NCBI RefSeq assembly: GCF_022009635.1
Contig: NZ_CP091716.1
Location: 7,744,501-7,808,500 of the forward strand
Source: Variovorax paradoxus
GTDB lineage: Bacteria > Pseudomonadota > Gammaproteobacteria > Burkholderiales > Burkholderiaceae_C
Length of the DNA: 64,000 nt
Reading direction: 5' to 3'
Shown: one piece after another, positions 53,397-61,256 of the stretch
Position numbering within the stretch: position 1 is the stretch's first letter
Layout: each line of letters opens with the position of its first letter
Position numbers and translations under genes: made by a program
Notes under the pieces: generated by a model
Told to the model about the DNA's origin: nothing
Seen by the model: only the letters and a program-made list of their open reading frames with translations
Databases searched by the model: none

Positions 53397-54421
53397 TCAC
53401 CGGCTGGACCCACAAGGCCTTTCCCATGAGCGACGCCAGCCGTGTGGGCGAGGCGCGGCGCCATGCCGCGCTCGCGGTGGCGGACATGGGGTGGAGCGAG
53501 GTCGAAACAGGCCGCCTGGCGCTCGTGGTGACGGAGCTGGGCACCAACCTGCACCGGCATGCGAGGAACGGGCGGCTGCTGATCGCGGCCCACCGGCAAG
53601 CAGGCGAAGCCGGCGAGGTCGAGATCATCTCGATCGATGAAGGACCCGGCATCGCGGACCTCGCGCTCGCGATGCAGGACGGCCATTCGTCGGGCAGCAC
53701 GCCGGGCACCGGCCTGGGCGCGGTGCGCCGCCTTGCCAGCGAATTCGACATCCACTCCAGCATGCCGGACGGCACGGTGAGCGTGGCGCGCGTGCGCCCC
53801 GCCGCAAGCTCTGCCGCGGGGGTCGCAAGGCGCGGCGCCGCCCTGCAGATCGGCGCCATCTGCCTGCCCGCGCCGCACGAAACCGTCTGCGGCGACGGAT
53901 GGGCGGCGGCAATCCACGGCGAGCAGGCCACGCTGCTGGTCGCCGACGGGCTGGGTCATGGCCCCGAGGCCGCCAAGGCCTCGCGGGCCGCCATCGCGGC
54001 CTTCGCCACCTCTTTCGAGGCCGATCTGCGCGAGACGGTGCAGAAGGTGCACCGCGACCTGCAGACCACCCGGGGCGCGGCCGTATGCGCGCTGCGCATC
54101 GACACCGACAGCGCCACCGTCAGCTACACCGGCGCCGGCAACATCGCGGGCCGGGTGCTGTCGGGCGTGTTCGACAAATCGCTCATCACCCAGCATGGCA
54201 CCGCCGGCATGCAGATCCGCAAGCCGGAGACCGCCTCGCTGGCGCTGCCGGCGCATGCGCTGGTGATCCTGCACAGCGACGGCATCGAGACACGCTGGAG
54301 CGTCGAGCGCATCCGTCCCCTGCTGCAAAAGGATCCGAAGCTGGTGGCGGCGGTTCTTTTGCGCGACCATACACGTCATCGCGACGACGCCACCGTCGTG
54401 GTGATCCGCCAAAAGGAATAA
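53387..54421 (+). CDS. GHKL ATPase fused to PP2C/RsbX-type phosphatase
   Basis: 344 residues from a GTG at 53387, which retains the first strand (TGWTHKAFPMSD) of the kinase-like domain; ATG 53426 is the alternative. Residues 1-145 form an anti-sigma-type ATPase (LVVTELGTNLHRHARNG, DEGPGIADLALAM, GTGLGAVRRL). Residues 165-344 form a PP2C-like phosphatase with GDGWAAA, VADGLGHGPEA, HSDGIETRW and RDDATVVVI. It combines a second kinase-like module with the RsbX-like function that resets the stressosome by dephosphorylation. Fourth gene of the operon. Confidence 0.9.
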   Translation: MEVVTGWTHKAFPMSDASRVGEARRHAALAVADMGWSEVETGRLALVVTELGTNLHRHARNGRLLIAAHRQAGEAGEVEIISIDEGPGIADLALAMQDGHSSGSTPGTGLGAVRRLASEFDIHSSMPDGTVSVARVRPAASSAAGVARRGAALQIGAICLPAPHETVCGDGWAAAIHGEQATLLVADGLGHGPEAAKASRAAIAAFATSFEADLRETVQKVHRDLQTTRGAAVCALRIDTDSATVSYTGAGNIAGRVLSGVFDKSLITQHGTAGMQIRKPETASLALPAHALVILHSDGIETRWSVERIRPLLQKDPKLVAAVLLRDHTRHRDDATVVVIRQKE

Positions 54422-54424
54422 CCG

Positions 54425-55303
54425 ATGAACAGCACCGGCCTGGCCGACTGTGACGACTCGCAAGCAGCGCTGGCAGCCAGCCGCCGCGAAGTCGATGAGT
54501 TGCGCGCGGAACTCGAGGAGACCAACCGCGGCGTGGTGGCGCTGTACGCCGAGCTCGATGCGCAGGCCGAGCAGCTCAAGAAAGCGACCGAGCTCAAGAG
54601 CCGCTTCCTGGCCTACATGAGCCACGAGTTCCGCACGCCGATCAGCGCGATCCGCAGCATTGCGCGCCTGCTCAGCGACCGCGTGGACGGGCCGCTGACG
54701 CAGGAACAGGAAAAGCAGGTCGGCTTCATCGACGGCACCGCAACCGAACTGGCCGAGATGGTCGACGACCTGCTCGACCTGGCCAAGATCGAAGCGGGCC
54801 GTGTCGATATTTCACCGGCGTGGTTCGAGATGGTCGATCTCTTCTCCGCGCTGCGCGGCATGTTCCGCCCGGTGCTGCACAACCCCGCCACCGCCTTGAT
54901 CTTCGAGGAGCCCGAAGGGCTGCCCAAGCTCTACACCGATGACCGCAAGCTGTCGCAGATCCTGCGCAACTTCATCTCGAACGCGCTCAAGTTCACGCCG
55001 CAGGGCGAGGTCCGCGTGACGGCCATGCGCGTGGGCGAAGACTCCCTGAAGTTCTCGGTCTCGGACACCGGCATCGGTATTGCGCCCGAACACCACGCCG
55101 CGGTGTTCGACGATTTCTCGCAGGTCGACTCCCCCGTGCAGAAACGCCTGCGCGGCACCGGCCTGGGCCTGTCGCTCAGCCGCCAGCTCGCGGTGCTGCT
55201 GGGCGGCCATGTCGAAGTGGCGAGCGAGCTGGGCAAGGGCTCGGTGTTTTCGGTGACCGTGCCGGTGCAGCTGCCCCGCCAGGAAGCCGCGCCGCGGGAA
55301 TAG
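54425..55303 (+). CDS. Cytoplasmic sensor histidine kinase in the stressosome operon
   Basis: 292 residues without membrane segments. An N-terminal coiled coil (SRREVDELRAELEETNRGVV ...) leads into the dimerisation domain with His67 in YMSHEFRTP, then the ATPase domain (LRNFISNALKFTP; DTGIGIAPEH; GTGLGLSLSR). With no sensory domain of its own, its input may come from stressosome proteins such as the free RsbT. It starts 3 bp after the phosphatase gene. Confidence 0.93.
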   Translation: MNSTGLADCDDSQAALAASRREVDELRAELEETNRGVVALYAELDAQAEQLKKATELKSRFLAYMSHEFRTPISAIRSIARLLSDRVDGPLTQEQEKQVGFIDGTATELAEMVDDLLDLAKIEAGRVDISPAWFEMVDLFSALRGMFRPVLHNPATALIFEEPEGLPKLYTDDRKLSQILRNFISNALKFTPQGEVRVTAMRVGEDSLKFSVSDTGIGIAPEHHAAVFDDFSQVDSPVQKRLRGTGLGLSLSRQLAVLLGGHVEVASELGKGSVFSVTVPVQLPRQEAAPRE

Positions 55304-55305
55304 CC

Positions 55306-57294
55306 ATGCCGCCCGAACCACTGATCAACACCACGATCGACCGTTCGCGCCACACGGTGCTGGTGGTCGACGACAACCCGACGACGCGCTATGCGACCGC
55401 GCGAACGATCCGTGCGGCGGGCTTCCAGACCCGCGAGGCAGGCACCGGCGGCGAGGCGCTGGCACTTGCCTCGCAGCACATCTCCGCCGTGGTGCTCGAC
55501 GTGCACCTGCCGGATTTCACCGGCTTCGAGGTGTGCCACGAGCTGCGGATAAAGCCCTCGACCGCCACGCTGCCCGTGGTGCACCTGTCCGCGACCTTCG
55601 TGCGCAACGAGGACAAGGTGGCCGGCCTCAATGCGGGTGCCGACGCCTATCTGGTGCACCCGGTCGAGCCACCGGTCCTCATCGCCACGCTGCAGGCCCT
55701 GATCCGCGCCCGCATGGCGGAAGAAAAGCAGCGCAACAGCGAAGCGCGCTTTCGCGCCATCTACGACCATGCACCCACCGGCATCGCGCTGATCGACGCC
55801 CAGGGGTGCTTTGCCGACGTGAATCCGGCCCTGGTGGCCATGCTCGGACAGTCGCGCGAGGTCCTGGTCGGCCAGCCGGTCAGCGCCTTCGCGCCCGACG
55901 AGTGGACCGCTTTCGTGAAGACCCACACGCAAGGCGTGCAGCCCCCCTCGGCACCATGGACAGGCGAATTCCCGCTGCTGCGGCTCGACGGCTCATGGAT
56001 ACGGCTCGAATGGACCATGTCGGGCCACATCGAGCCCGGCCTGCGCGTGGGCATCGCGCTCGACGTGTCGGAACGCTTCGAGCTGGAGGCGCGCCGGCGC
56101 GAAGTGCTGGAGCGCGAACAGGCGGCCCGCGTCGCCGCCGAGCGGCTGAGCCGGACCAAGGACGATTTCGTGGCCGTGCTTTCGCACGAGCTGCGCAACC
56201 CGCTCAATGTGATCGGCGGATGGGTGCATGTGCTCAAGGCGGGCGGTCGCACGCCCGAGCAGATGGAAAAAGGGCTCACCGCCATCGACCGCAGCGTGAA
56301 GGCGCAGACGCGGCTCATCGCCGACATCCTGGATGTGTCGCGCATCAGTTCGGGAAAGCTGCGCCTTCACCGCGAATGGGCCGAGCCGCGCAGCCTGGTG
56401 AGCGCTGCGATCGAGGCGCTGATGGCGCCGGTGGCCGCCAAGCGGCTGAACATCCTGTTCGACCGGCAGGAGGCCGATCCGCCGGCATGGCTCGATGCCA
56501 CGCGGTTCCAGCAGATCGTCTGGAACCTCCTGTCGAATGCCATCAAGTTCTCCGACGAGGGCGGACGCATCCTGATCCAGCTGCAGCGGCAAGACCACAT
56601 GCTGCACCTGTCGGTGCAGGACTTCGGGCGCGGCATTCGTGCGGACTTCCTGCATCACCTGTTCGACCGCTTCTCCCAGAGCGACTCCCCCGACAACCGG
56701 TTGCACGGCGGGCTCGGGCTGGGCCTGTCGATCGTCAAGAACCTCGCGGAGCTGCATGGCGGCAGCGTGTCGGCCCACAGCGAGGGCGAGGGCCTGGGTG
56801 CGACGCTGCGCGTGACGCTCGGGGTCATTCCCTCGGACGACACGCCGCTGCTGCTTGTCGACGCGCTGGACTCTCGCGCCGGCGGCGCCGCGGCAGTCAC
56901 CGACCGCACGCTTCACGGCCTCGACGTGCTGCTGGTAGAGGACAACGCGGACGCGAGCGAGATCATCACCGTGGTGCTGGCGGACGCCGGCGCCACCGTC
57001 CGCCTGGCCCTCGATGTCGAAGGCGCGCTGCAATTGTTCGATCAGAAATGGCCCGATGTCCTGATCAGCGACATCGGCCTGCCGGGCCGCGACGGCTACG
57101 ACCTGATCCGCGAAGTACGGCAGCGCGAGCGCACGCTCGGCAAGCCCAGGCTCTTCTCGATTGCCCACACAGCCTTCACCCGTCCGCAAGATCTTGCGAA
57201 GACCACGGAGGCGGGATTCGACGCGCACCTTGGCAAGCCGCTGCAGCCGCATGCCCTGGTCGCACTGGTCGCGGGCCATGCCGCGCCAGGCTGA
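55306..57294 (+). CDS. Hybrid histidine kinase: receiver-PAS-kinase-receiver
   Basis: 662 residues. Receiver 1 (about 12-135) has Asp65 in VVLDVHLP, but the conserved Lys is replaced by His118 (AYLVHPVEPP). A PAS domain (about 145-260, FRAIYDHAPTGIALIDAQGC) follows, then the kinase core with His294 in VLSHELRNPLNV and ATPase boxes LLSNAIKFSD and GGLGLGLSIVK. A normal C-terminal receiver has Asp589 and Lys644 (LGKP). It probably accepts or passes phosphate from the preceding kinase and ends the operon. No DNA-binding output is encoded nearby. Confidence 0.93.
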   Translation: MPPEPLINTTIDRSRHTVLVVDDNPTTRYATARTIRAAGFQTREAGTGGEALALASQHISAVVLDVHLPDFTGFEVCHELRIKPSTATLPVVHLSATFVRNEDKVAGLNAGADAYLVHPVEPPVLIATLQALIRARMAEEKQRNSEARFRAIYDHAPTGIALIDAQGCFADVNPALVAMLGQSREVLVGQPVSAFAPDEWTAFVKTHTQGVQPPSAPWTGEFPLLRLDGSWIRLEWTMSGHIEPGLRVGIALDVSERFELEARRREVLEREQAARVAAERLSRTKDDFVAVLSHELRNPLNVIGGWVHVLKAGGRTPEQMEKGLTAIDRSVKAQTRLIADILDVSRISSGKLRLHREWAEPRSLVSAAIEALMAPVAAKRLNILFDRQEADPPAWLDATRFQQIVWNLLSNAIKFSDEGGRILIQLQRQDHMLHLSVQDFGRGIRADFLHHLFDRFSQSDSPDNRLHGGLGLGLSIVKNLAELHGGSVSAHSEGEGLGATLRVTLGVIPSDDTPLLLVDALDSRAGGAAAVTDRTLHGLDVLLVEDNADASEIITVVLADAGATVRLALDVEGALQLFDQKWPDVLISDIGLPGRDGYDLIREVRQRERTLGKPRLFSIAHTAFTRPQDLAKTTEAGFDAHLGKPLQPHALVALVAGHAAPG

Positions 57295-57296
57295 CG

Positions 57297-59015
57297 CTAC
57301 TGCGTGAAATTGTTCTTGAGCAGATCGACGACGTCCGAGGAACGGCCGCTGAGCACGGCCTTGGCCGAATAAAGCATGGTGCCGGCGACTTGGCTGAACT
57401 CCACCTTCGGCGGCATCACCAGCTCGGTCCGGTTGACCGTCACATCCAGCAGCGCGGGGCCGGGATGTGCGAGGAAGGCACGCACCGCGCCGGGCAATTG
57501 CTCCGCGCGTTCGACTTTCTGCCCGTAAAAGCCGATCACCTCCGCCAGCCGCGCGAAGTCGGGGTTCAGCAGGTCGGTGTAGTTGTCGAGCAGGCCTTCG
57601 ACTTTCTGCTCCAGCTCGACGAAGTTCAGGCTCGCGTTGTTGTAGACCACCACCTTGATCGGCAGCTTTTCCTGCACGGCCGTCATCAGGTCGCCCAGCA
57701 GCATTGCGATGCCGCCGTCTCCCGAAAGCGAAACGACCTGGCGGCCAGGGTAGGCCTTCTGCGCCCCCAGCGCCTGCGGCATGGCGTTGGCCATCGTGCC
57801 GTGAAGCAGGCTCACGAGCGTGCGCCTGCGTCCGTTCATCGTCAGGTGCCGCAGCGACCACACCATCGGACTGCCGCCGTCTGCCGTGAAGATCGCATCG
57901 TCGGCCGCCAGTTCGTCGATGATGCGTGTGAGGTGCTGCGGATGGATCCGGCCGTCCTTGCCCGGCCGCTCGTCGCGCCGCAGCGTGTCCACCGCCTCTT
58001 TCCTGTGCCGCAGGCAATCGTCGAGGAAGCTCCGGTCGGTGCGCTCTTCCAGCAACGGGATCAGCGCCTCGATGGTGTTCGCCACATCGCCGACCAGCCC
58101 GAGCGCCACCGGATGGCGCCGCCCCAGGTGGCTGCCGTCGATGTCGATCTGCAGGATGGTGGCCTTGGCCGGGTAGAACTGGCTCCACGCGAAGTCGGCG
58201 CCCAGCAGCAGCAGCGTGTCGCACTCCTGCAGGGCGCGGTAGCCCGACTCGACGCCGAAGATGCCGGTCATGCCCATGTTGAAGGGGTTGTCGTACTCCA
58301 CGAAGTCCTTGGCGCGCGAGGTGTGCGCGATCGGCGCCTTGAGGCACTGCCCCAGCGCGAGCAGCATCTCGTGAGCGCCTTCGCAGCCGTGGCCGGCATA
58401 GATCGCGATCTTCCGCCCCTTGCCGAGCAGCGCCGCCAGTTGCGACAGCTCCGCATCGTTGGGCCGCAGCACCGGCCTGGCGCGATGCACGGCGTACGTC
58501 AGGCCATCCTTCACCTCGGTCTGCGCGATGTCGCTCGGCAGGATGATCACCGCCACGCCCTTGCGCGACAGCGCGGCCTGTGCAGCGAGCGCGGTGAGCC
58601 GCTGTGCCTGCTGCGCCGAGTACACCTGCTCGCAGAAGACGGTGCAGTTCGCGTAGAGCGACTTGAAGTCGACCTCCTGGGGGAACTCCATGCCGAGCTC
58701 GGTCGTGACGACCTGGCTGGCGATCAGCACCACGGGCGCGCGATTGCGGTTGGCCTCGAACACGCCGTTGATGAAATGCAGGCCGCCGGGCCCGCACGAG
58801 CCGGCGCAGGCCGTGAGCTCGCCCGTCAGGTAGGACTCGGCGCCCGCGGCGAATGCCGCCGCTTCCTCATGCCGCACATGGACCCACTCGATGTCGCTGC
58901 GGTGAATGGCGTCGGTGACATGGTTGAGCGTGTCTCCGACGATGCCGTAGCAATGCTTGACGCCCGCGTGTTGAAGGGTTTCGACGACGAGTTCGGCGAC
59001 TTTGCGTTGAGCCAT
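57297..59015 (-). CDS. poxB: Pyruvate oxidase/dehydrogenase (ubiquinone-dependent), PoxB-type
   Basis: 572 residues, the length of Escherichia coli PoxB. Thiamine-diphosphate enzyme domains in order: N-terminal pyrimidine-binding domain with the catalytic Glu in HVRHEEAAAFAAG, the central FAD-binding domain, and the C-terminal diphosphate domain with the Mg2+ motif SGDGGIAMLLGDL ... NNASLNFVELEQ. The last 25 residues (SGRSSDVVDLLKNNFTQ) resemble the amphipathic membrane-binding tail. It turns pyruvate into acetate and CO2, passing electrons to quinone. Converges with the hybrid kinase gene 2 bp away. Confidence 0.92.
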   Translation of the reverse strand: MAQRKVAELVVETLQHAGVKHCYGIVGDTLNHVTDAIHRSDIEWVHVRHEEAAAFAAGAESYLTGELTACAGSCGPGGLHFINGVFEANRNRAPVVLIASQVVTTELGMEFPQEVDFKSLYANCTVFCEQVYSAQQAQRLTALAAQAALSRKGVAVIILPSDIAQTEVKDGLTYAVHRARPVLRPNDAELSQLAALLGKGRKIAIYAGHGCEGAHEMLLALGQCLKAPIAHTSRAKDFVEYDNPFNMGMTGIFGVESGYRALQECDTLLLLGADFAWSQFYPAKATILQIDIDGSHLGRRHPVALGLVGDVANTIEALIPLLEERTDRSFLDDCLRHRKEAVDTLRRDERPGKDGRIHPQHLTRIIDELAADDAIFTADGGSPMVWSLRHLTMNGRRRTLVSLLHGTMANAMPQALGAQKAYPGRQVVSLSGDGGIAMLLGDLMTAVQEKLPIKVVVYNNASLNFVELEQKVEGLLDNYTDLLNPDFARLAEVIGFYGQKVERAEQLPGAVRAFLAHPGPALLDVTVNRTELVMPPKVEFSQVAGTMLYSAKAVLSGRSSDVVDLLKNNFTQ

Positions 59016-59026
59016 GGGGAAGGTCC

Positions 59027-59061
59027 TGGAATCCGTTGCATCAGGCCGATACCTGATTCCA
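59027..59061. promoter_or_regulatory. Inverted repeats upstream of poxB
   Basis: TGGAATC (59027-59033) pairs with GATTCCA (59055-59061), and inside them TCAGG (59041-59045) pairs with CCTGA (59052-59056). The element begins 12 bp before the poxB start, so it would lie in the 5' leader or overlap the promoter. No matching regulator gene is adjacent. The rest of the 146-bp gap to the TctA gene shows nothing definite. Confidence 0.4.
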
Positions 59062-59161
59062 GAAGCCTATGGCCACGATGCAGCGAGGCCGTCGGCAGGC
59101 GTCGGCTGCATCGGTAGGATGGCGCCGCATCGGCCCGGCAAGGGGCCGTGCGGGCACCAGA

Positions 59162-60661
59162 TCACTTCGCCTCGATGGCGACTCTCTTGCGTGCCTGGAA
59201 GAAGAACGAAACGACCTGCCACGCGACGAAGATCGCGATCAGGCTCAGCAGCGTGCCGCTGATGGGGCGGTTGACGAACGTTCCGAAGCTGCCGCGGCTC
59301 AGCAGCATCGCGCGGCGGAAATTCTCCTCGAGCATCGGCCCGAGAATGAAGCCGAGCATGAGCGGCGCCGCGTCCAGTTCCAGCCGCATGAACATGTAGC
59401 CCATGAAGCCGAAGGCGGCCGTGATGAAGACGTCTTCCAGGTTGTTGTTCACGCTGTACGTGCCGATGCAGCAGAAGAACAGGATCGACGGAAACAGCAC
59501 GGCGTACGGAATCTTGAACACCGACAGCCAATAGCGCACCAGCGGCACGTTCAGCACGAGCAGGAAGACGTTGCCGATCCACATGCTCGCAACCAGCCCC
59601 CAGAACAGATCGGGGTGGCTGGCGATCATGTTCGGTCCCGGCTGGATGCCCTTGATGATGAAGGCGGCCAGCATCAGCGCCATCACGGCGTTTTCGGGAA
59701 TGCCGATGCTCATCAGCGGAATGAAGCTCGTGCGCGCGGCCGCTTCGTCGGCGGCAGCCTGTCCGGCCACGCCCTCGATGCAACCGGAGCCGATCTCGTG
59801 CTTGTACTTGCTGACCTTCTTGTCGATCGCGTAGGCCGCGAACTGCGCGATGGTGGGGCCGCCGCCGGGCAGAATGCCCAGGAAGGAGCCGATCACGCTG
59901 CCGCGCAGCGCGCTGGGGATGATCCGCATGAACTCTTCACGCGTGGGAATGAGGTTGATCTTGCCGTTGAAAGGCGAACGCTCTTCCTTCGAATCGAGGT
60001 TCTTCGTGATCTCGGCGATACCGAAGCAGCCCAGCGCGATGCTCACGATCCCGACGCCGTCCACCAGGAAAGGCAGGTCCATGGTGAAACGCTGCATGCC
60101 GCTGTTGACGTCGGTGCCGATCGTTCCCAGCAGCACGCCGATCATGCACATGGCCAGGCCGTTGAGCAGGCTGCCGGTGGTGACGAAGCTCACGCACACG
60201 AAGCCCACCAGCATCATCGCGACGTAGTCGGCGGGGCCGAACAGGAAGGCCACTTCGCCGAGCACCGGCGCCAGAAAGGTCAGCACCAGGATGGCGACCG
60301 TGCCGCCGATGAAGCTGGAGAAGCCGGCCGTGAACAACGCCAGCCCCGTCTGCCCCTTGAGCGTCATCGCGTAGCCGTCGATACAGGCCACGATGCTGCT
60401 GGCATGCGGGATCTTCATCGTGATGGCACTCACGCTGTCGCCATATTGCGCACCGTAGTAGATGCCCGCCAGCATGATGAGCGCGCCGGTCGTCGGAATG
60501 GAATAGGTCAACGGCAGCAGCAGGCTGATGGTTGCCAGCGGACCCAGGCCGGGCAACAGGCCGACCAGGGTGCCCACCGAGCAGCCGATGGCGCAGAACA
60601 TCAGGTTCTGCCATGTCAGGGCATGCGAAAAGCCGAATGCGAGATTGTTCAGGACTTCCAC
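59162..60661 (-). CDS. tctA: Tripartite tricarboxylate transporter large subunit, TctA (pair 1)
   Basis: 499 residues, about 12 membrane helices. The TctA signature region GTLVGLLPGLGPLATISLLL with IMLAGIYYGAQYG is at the N-terminus, and GSFLGILPGGGPTIAQFAAY mirrors it at the second half. It is the carrier subunit that imports carboxylates delivered by a Bug receptor. It lies 10 bp after its TctB gene, but no TctC gene is adjacent. It has clearly diverged from the TctA at 61257. Confidence 0.96.
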   Translation of the reverse strand: MEVLNNLAFGFSHALTWQNLMFCAIGCSVGTLVGLLPGLGPLATISLLLPLTYSIPTTGALIMLAGIYYGAQYGDSVSAITMKIPHASSIVACIDGYAMTLKGQTGLALFTAGFSSFIGGTVAILVLTFLAPVLGEVAFLFGPADYVAMMLVGFVCVSFVTTGSLLNGLAMCMIGVLLGTIGTDVNSGMQRFTMDLPFLVDGVGIVSIALGCFGIAEITKNLDSKEERSPFNGKINLIPTREEFMRIIPSALRGSVIGSFLGILPGGGPTIAQFAAYAIDKKVSKYKHEIGSGCIEGVAGQAAADEAAARTSFIPLMSIGIPENAVMALMLAAFIIKGIQPGPNMIASHPDLFWGLVASMWIGNVFLLVLNVPLVRYWLSVFKIPYAVLFPSILFFCCIGTYSVNNNLEDVFITAAFGFMGYMFMRLELDAAPLMLGFILGPMLEENFRRAMLLSRGSFGTFVNRPISGTLLSLIAIFVAWQVVSFFFQARKRVAIEAK

Positions 60662-60671
60662 GATCGTCGCC

Positions 60672-61094
60672 TCAGAAGAGTGGGAGGTTCAGGCCGAGGA
60701 GCTTCTGCAGCGCCAGTGCCATCACGATCAGGCCGGCCGAGACCTTGACGTTGCGCACCCACGAATACGAGCTGCCCGCGAAGGCCGAGCAGAAGACCAT
60801 GAAGATGATCCCTGCGATCATGTTCAGAAAGGTGGAAATCAGTGCAAACCCGCAGAGGCTTGCAAGGATGAGCGAGATGTTCTTGAAATTGAAGTCCAGC
60901 TTCACCGGTGCGACGAAGAACGACCGGATCACGGTCAGCACGCCGATGGCCAGCAGCATCGCGCTGATCAGGGCGGGGAACAATCCCGCGCCTGCGCGAC
61001 TCAGATCTCCAATGGGGTAGCGAAGCGCTGTCAGGCCGAAGGCCAGCGCGATTGCCATGAGGAAGAGTCCTCTGACAAGGTTCCTGTTTTTCAT
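60672..61094 (-). CDS. tctB: Tripartite tricarboxylate transporter small subunit, TctB (pair 1)
   Basis: 140 residues starting MKNRNLVRGLFLMAIALAFG with four membrane helices and the TctB pattern YPIGDLSRAGAGLFPALISA. It partners the TctA at 59162. A 162-bp gap separates it from the preceding TctA gene (61257) and contains CCGCCG/CGGCGG (61128-61151) and TCCGG/CCGGA stems, possibly a partial terminator, so pair 1 may have its own promoter. Confidence 0.92.
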   Translation of the reverse strand: MKNRNLVRGLFLMAIALAFGLTALRYPIGDLSRAGAGLFPALISAMLLAIGVLTVIRSFFVAPVKLDFNFKNISLILASLCGFALISTFLNMIAGIIFMVFCSAFAGSSYSWVRNVKVSAGLIVMALALQKLLGLNLPLF

Positions 61095-61256
61095 AGTTCC
61101 CGATTTACTGGGTTGTGTTCAAAGTCACCGCCGCGGATCACTCCACGGCGGCCCCGTCTCCATCCGGACTGAACCGGACGCACGGATGCTCTTTCGCCAA
61201 CCTGAGCGTTGTCTGACGCTCGCGTAAGGGGAACTACGTACCTGTCCTTCTGTTCT

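Noticed and set aside
55533..59117. A 1194-codon open frame running through the hybrid kinase and across poxB
   Set aside because: It overlaps two well-supported genes in other frames or strands and shows no domain; the length is an effect of high GC content.
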